Part shown: one piece after another, positions 59,941 to 64,000 of the stretch | Layout of the letters: every line of letters begins with the position of its first letter | Numbering within the stretch: position 1 is the first letter of the stretch | Source of the DNA: Fasciola hepatica | Lineage: Eukaryota > Platyhelminthes > Trematoda > Plagiorchiida > Fasciolidae | DNA: 64,000 bases | Direction: 5' to 3' | Assembly: GCA_948099385.1 (NCBI GenBank) | Contig: CANUEZ040000031.1 | Coordinates: 6,627,001 to 6,691,000, forward strand | Position numbers and translations under genes: made by a program | The notes under the pieces: model-generated | Database searches by the model: none | Told to the model about the DNA's origin: nothing | Seen by the model: the letters and a program-made list of their open reading frames with translations, nothing else

Positions 59941-61380
59941 AAAATACTAGTCAGTTTTTTCATTATCGGCGGCAATGTTTTGCAAGCAGGACGTGAAATT
60001 GATGAAAAGCATGTTGTCGCACGATGCTGAAGGTAAATCATGTACAGGGATGGTGTAGATGTGAAGGAAAATGCGTTTTCAAGTTTATTGGATGGAGTAC
60101 TTAGGGTGAAATCGCGAAATGGTGCACAGGAAAACATTTTTGTCTAAAAGATTCAGAACGCTCTGAACACGGGCGAGAGATGACGGGAATATTAGATACC
60201 ATTCAGTGATGTGAATCCATGATTAGCAGAAAAAGTTTGGAGTCTACGATATATAAAATGAATGGCAAAATTGAAGGCCGTGAGAAAAATATTGGAACGG
60301 ACAGGAAAACAAAAGCTTTCGCCCAGGCTGGGCCTGAACAGCTCTAAAAAGATAAATATGTTTTGTTATCGGGTCTTCTGGGGCACTCCTGCATTCCAAC
60401 CGGGCACTATAGGTGCGAAAGCCTTACGGAATTTCGGGTGCTCTCTTTATCAAGTTCCGTTGCACTGCCGTCAATCAGTCAAAATTGGCAAAAAGGTCTG
60501 GGCCAAATAAAATGTGTATCAGTAGCTGACAGCCTTAAGTGGTGTGTGTTATCTTGTGAGTACGGTCCTCCTTCGACGTAGATCTGTTGCGAAGGACGAA
60601 GTTAAATTTAGAAACTGGGCAGCCAAGTCGGTCAAAAACGAAGGATCTTGATTGCAAGTGGGGTGTTAGTTGGTGTGTTGTCTGTGGATGCATGGGCTTA
60701 GATTGAGACGCCGATGGAGTAAACAAGTGTCAGAGACTCCAGCTAGTCCAATAAGAAGCATCCAGAAGTGTTCTTATGTCTTTCGGTTAGATCACATTCG
60801 AGGTCGCCAGCTGATAAAGGGCTCCGTAAATGCTTGGCCAACGCGAGTCAAGCTGTAGTACTTGGGCATTAAGTATGAAGAATGATAAGGTAGAATCAGC
60901 CAGCTCGTGGCCTCATGCTGTCACTTAAGGTTTCTACCGGGTGTGGCAAGGGATGAAACAGTACCTAGCAGGATCAGAAATAAGGAAGAGCGGCAGTCTG
61001 AAGAGGCCCCAGCTGGGAATTATGATAACTTTTGTAACGGTCCATTAGCACAGGTGGAGGCCATAATAGAGAGGAAGGTGCTTGGTCGGCATGAGTATAT
61101 GAAAAATAAGTAAACTATCATTCGACCTAGGCACAAACAGAGGACCCAAAAGCACAAGTGGCAAACCGGGGGCGCAGCCATGTGGTATTTGCTGGATGAA
61201 TGCTATCGACTGGTGCCTGCCGTTTGTTCGCAGGAGATTGCTTATAAGATGGGCTGTAAACTCAAGGGAGGGTTGGGTGTTAAGATGCGTAGAAAAACGC
61301 CATTTTACAGAAGAAAAGGAAGGGTCAGCTGAGAATGGGAAATATGAACTATTCTCCGTGTCCATTTTTTGCGGACTGAA
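59941..61380. other. Unassigned sequence
   Basis: Plus frames 60262-60510 (82 codons) and 60907-61113 (68 codons) have no recognised motif. A minus frame 61365-61045 (106 codons) contains VLLGPLFVPRSND, vaguely like RT motif B, but nothing flanks it in RT order. Confidence 0.35.
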
Positions 61381-63650
61381 GTGAGGCAGGTTTTGGTCAT
61401 CTGTTGCCCTGACGTGCTTTTCATATCAGTGGACTAAGAGTCTAGACCACAGTAGTGAGTATCGCCGGCATAAGGCAACTAATATATACCAAAAACCTAA
61501 GTGGCCTTTGAACCAATGGTCCGAGGGATATCTGACAAGTGGAGCTATGGGGTATACACCTTTCTTATGCTGCTGGCTGGTGTCTGAGGCTGGTTGCTGT
61601 TGGGTATGGTTGTGAACCCAAGAGTGGCTTGGTGTTAGGACATCACGAAGACCTGATTCATTAGGCAGTGCGTCAGAATGAGGCTCTGCTGAACTATGTA
61701 GTTGATCGACAATACAGGTATGCAAGAGACCACTGATGTGGGCCAGAGATTGGTTAGGTTTATGGTCAAGTATATGGTGGGCTTCGATCAGGAAAAAAAT
61801 GAAAGTAGGAGATAGGGCAATATGCCTGGTTTGCAGGGCCAGTATTGCAGAAGCAGGCTCGCACATGGTTGAAGGGATGTAGGGGAGATAATTGTAAATG
61901 ATGAGAGTCAAGTGCTACAACATGTATGGCCACGTGTAGAAAGAGCTGGAGGCTCATGAAGGATGAAGGAGCTTTTATGTGAGGTGGAAGCAAGTGGGAC
62001 ATGAGAAGTTGGGAAACGGGTTGGAGCCTGGAATTACTGGAGGGATGCTCATGAAGCTGTTCGGTACGGGGCGGGATGTGACGAGAAGCCAAAGGAGACA
62101 ACTGGGCCATACTAAGACTGGCGAATAGCAGGTTTTCGTCCGTTGGAAAAGAAGGGCAGTGTGTTGGCAAGATAGGTGGTGGTCTGGACTTTGCAAATAG
62201 TCAGAGGGTTGGAGAGTATGCGGAGGTAAGAACATAGAAGTAGAAGGTTGAGTGGCTTGAGAGCAGCTAGGACCGCCGCTGGATCTGTCCGGTTCGATGG
62301 TGTCAGATTGAATTGTTGAACATCGCTACAGCTCACCATCCCCCAGTGCGGAGTGTGGGGTTTCAACGAGGTTTAATGAGGAACGGAGCTAAACATGTGC
62401 AGCGAGTATTTGGACAGTAGCAGACTTGGTAGGAGATTCTGAAGTACTCACAGGAGGTGCCGAGAAAGCTTGGTGTGGAGCTTTCAGAATTGGCAGAATG
62501 GGAAGAATACCGAGTGGGTATTGGGCGGAGTCGTTTGGGCCAGAACGGCTGTTCGTGGCACGTAGTAGAGGCTGGATGGACAACAAAGGATAAGTTCAAC
62601 AAGGTGTGAGGGCTTAGCCAGTATCAATTTTGGGCTTTCTGGCTACGCTGGGGGAGTATGGGTTCGATACTGAGGTGAAGTGCCTTTTATTGCAAAAGGT
62701 CAGGGCGCTGAAGAAGCCGGAGGTAAACGCCGCTGGTGGAGATGCACATAGATGCGCTTTCACAGGGGAGGGACCGATGTTGGGGGGCCAGCCGAGTCTG
62801 GGTCGACGACATGAGGGTAAAAAGCGGGGGGAGATGGATCCGTTGTGGTCCTCTTGCCTTTAACTTTTTAAGCGGGTTTTGCACCAAGGCCGGTAAGATC
62901 AGTATGGATGGTTAAGGAGGTGCTACTTCCAGACGAGTGAGATATTTCCTTTTGACGAGGTGTTTTATCGGTCAGTTTCTTGATATTCTCACGAAGCGAG
63001 CAAGCGACAATCGCTATTTCATTGTTAGTGGACTATCTGGCTGTTGAGCCGTGCATAAACTGGAATAGTCAGGGGCAATTATGACCCTAGGAACGTTTGC
63101 ACAGCCCAGTATGAAGGCATCTTTGACGAGTCATATAGCATGCAATGAGTACGCCAGTTCGGTCGGAGGTGAAGGTACGTGGGCAAAGACAAAAATCCGC
63201 GCAATTTTTGGAGTTGTAAATGAGGCGGTAGACTTCGGTTGTGACGGAGTAGGGAAGGTTTTCCGCTGACTCCAGTCAGTGAGGGGGCGTTGTTGCCCGG
63301 GTCTGAGGAGGGTTACCAGAGGGAAAGTCTAAGTTGGGCCTTCATCGACGAAGTGCAGCTTATTGTTAATTGCTGCAGTGCATATTCTGAGGCCTTTGGA
63401 CTCACTGGGTGACATTTTGTTTACGTTGGGGAGAGTGACCGGGCATGAATCGGTTCCTGGGTGGGGCTGAGCAGGCCTGGGTTTTCTCAGTTTGGGATTT
63501 TCGGCGGTCCGAGCAGTAGTTAAGGTAGGTGGGGACATGATGGTGCACGAGGTACGGAAAAAGTAACAAGTGCGTGTACTGGGTTGAGTCGGTCAACCAC
63601 CACTTGTCGAATACGACGTGATAAGCGGGATATCAGAAGTCTGGGGAGCG
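61380..63650. repeat. Purine-rich tract, copy 3
   Basis: Plus strand G+A-rich with Ser/Pro/His-rich minus frames (161 codons at 61911-61426, 134 at 62170-61766, 107 or fewer elsewhere). Composition matches the 17.0-19.6 and 44.7-52.5 kb tracts, but I could not find a clear alignment with them by eye. No domain was recognised in the minus frames, and I read them as a by-product of the base skew. Confidence 0.5.
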
Positions 63651-64000
63651 GCACTCACTATTTAAATGGAATCTGGATTTGAAACAAAAAAAGTAAGGTA
63701 AAAGTAGCAGTTACGGGTTTTCTTCTAGTACTTTCAGGAGTGAGAGCTTATAAATAAGGCTGACAATAATTAGCAATAACTATTACTAACTTAGGTGTGC
63801 AGCTGCGCAGTATTTCACGCTAGTAGGTCACGGTATTTAACTAAGAGACAATATTTACTACAGGGGAAGCTGTACCATGTCAAAACTATGGAAAGGGGGC
63901 AAAAATGTTGGAGAAACCTGATATCATGTTAAGGTGACTTTACTGATCATAAGTCCGCCTCTTAAACGAACGCAAGAGCAAGTGTGTCAAGGCAACAACC
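63651..64000. other. Unassigned AT-rich end of window
   Basis: No open frame, repeat or RNA feature seen in the last 350 bases. Confidence 0.4.

Noticed and set aside
61045..61365. RT motif B-like VLLGPLFVPRSND on the minus strand
   Set aside because: No motif A, motif C or LINE linker in order on either side.
61426..62170. Minus frames of 161 and 134 codons
   Set aside because: By-product of purine skew on the plus strand. No motif and no conservation with the other purine-rich tracts.
1..64000. CRISPR arrays, rRNA, bacterial operons, spliced-leader RNA
   Set aside because: No regularly spaced short repeats, no rRNA-like conserved stretches, no Shine-Dalgarno/operon organisation, and no spliced-leader-like sequence noticed on either strand.

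Overview
The window looks like repeat-rich, non-coding DNA from a flatworm, most likely a digenean trematode. This is inferred, not proven. The evidence is the combination seen here: a BEL/Pao LTR retrotransposon, an RTE-clade LINE whose reverse-transcriptase wording resembles the family widespread in flukes, many CR1/Jockey-like LINE fragments, (TAA)n microsatellites, no bacterial operon structure, and no open frame longer than about 175 codons. I found no intact host gene, tRNA, rRNA, CRISPR array or spliced-leader gene. The sequence reads as layers of decayed mobile elements broken by stops and frameshifts.

Layout. 1-1731 (-): 5' part of a BEL/Pao element (gag, Cys/His knuckles, protease), cut by the left window edge. 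2.88-5.56 kb (+): CR1-like LINE (endonuclease, RT, C-terminus). 6.61-7.34 kb (-): possible Ty3/gypsy knuckle/protease remnant. 8.93-9.50 kb: dispersed repeat B. 12.99-13.26 kb (+): LINE endonuclease fragment. 13.73-14.41 kb: first arm of a nearly identical inverted duplication. 17.0-19.56 kb: purine-rich repeat. 20.76-21.14 kb (+): LINE RT palm. 22.3-22.98 kb: repeat A. 23.9-24.17 kb (-): possible gypsy RT. 25.83-27.09 kb (+): the best preserved LINE RT. 27.95-28.64 kb: second copy of repeat A. 29.11-29.82 kb: second inverted arm. 31.81-32.79 kb (+): LINE RT. 36.29-36.49 and 39.36-40.01 kb (+): one LINE apparently split by about 2.9 kb. 40.93-42.56 kb (-): RTE LINE. 43.95-44.60 kb: second copy of repeat B. 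44.64-52.5 kb: very long purine-rich tract holding a minus-strand LINE RT at 47.58-48.70 kb. 56.56-58.08 kb: pyrimidine-rich tract. 58.10-59.94 kb: directly repeated modules. 61.4-63.65 kb: another purine-rich tract.

The coding remnants do not form a pathway; each would have served only its own transposition, and none looks functional. The strongest anomaly is the inverted pair at 13.73 and 29.11 kb. It is about 98-99% identical by eye, while every other repeat pair here is heavily diverged, so it must be a recent duplication, a recently active unknown element, or an assembly artefact.
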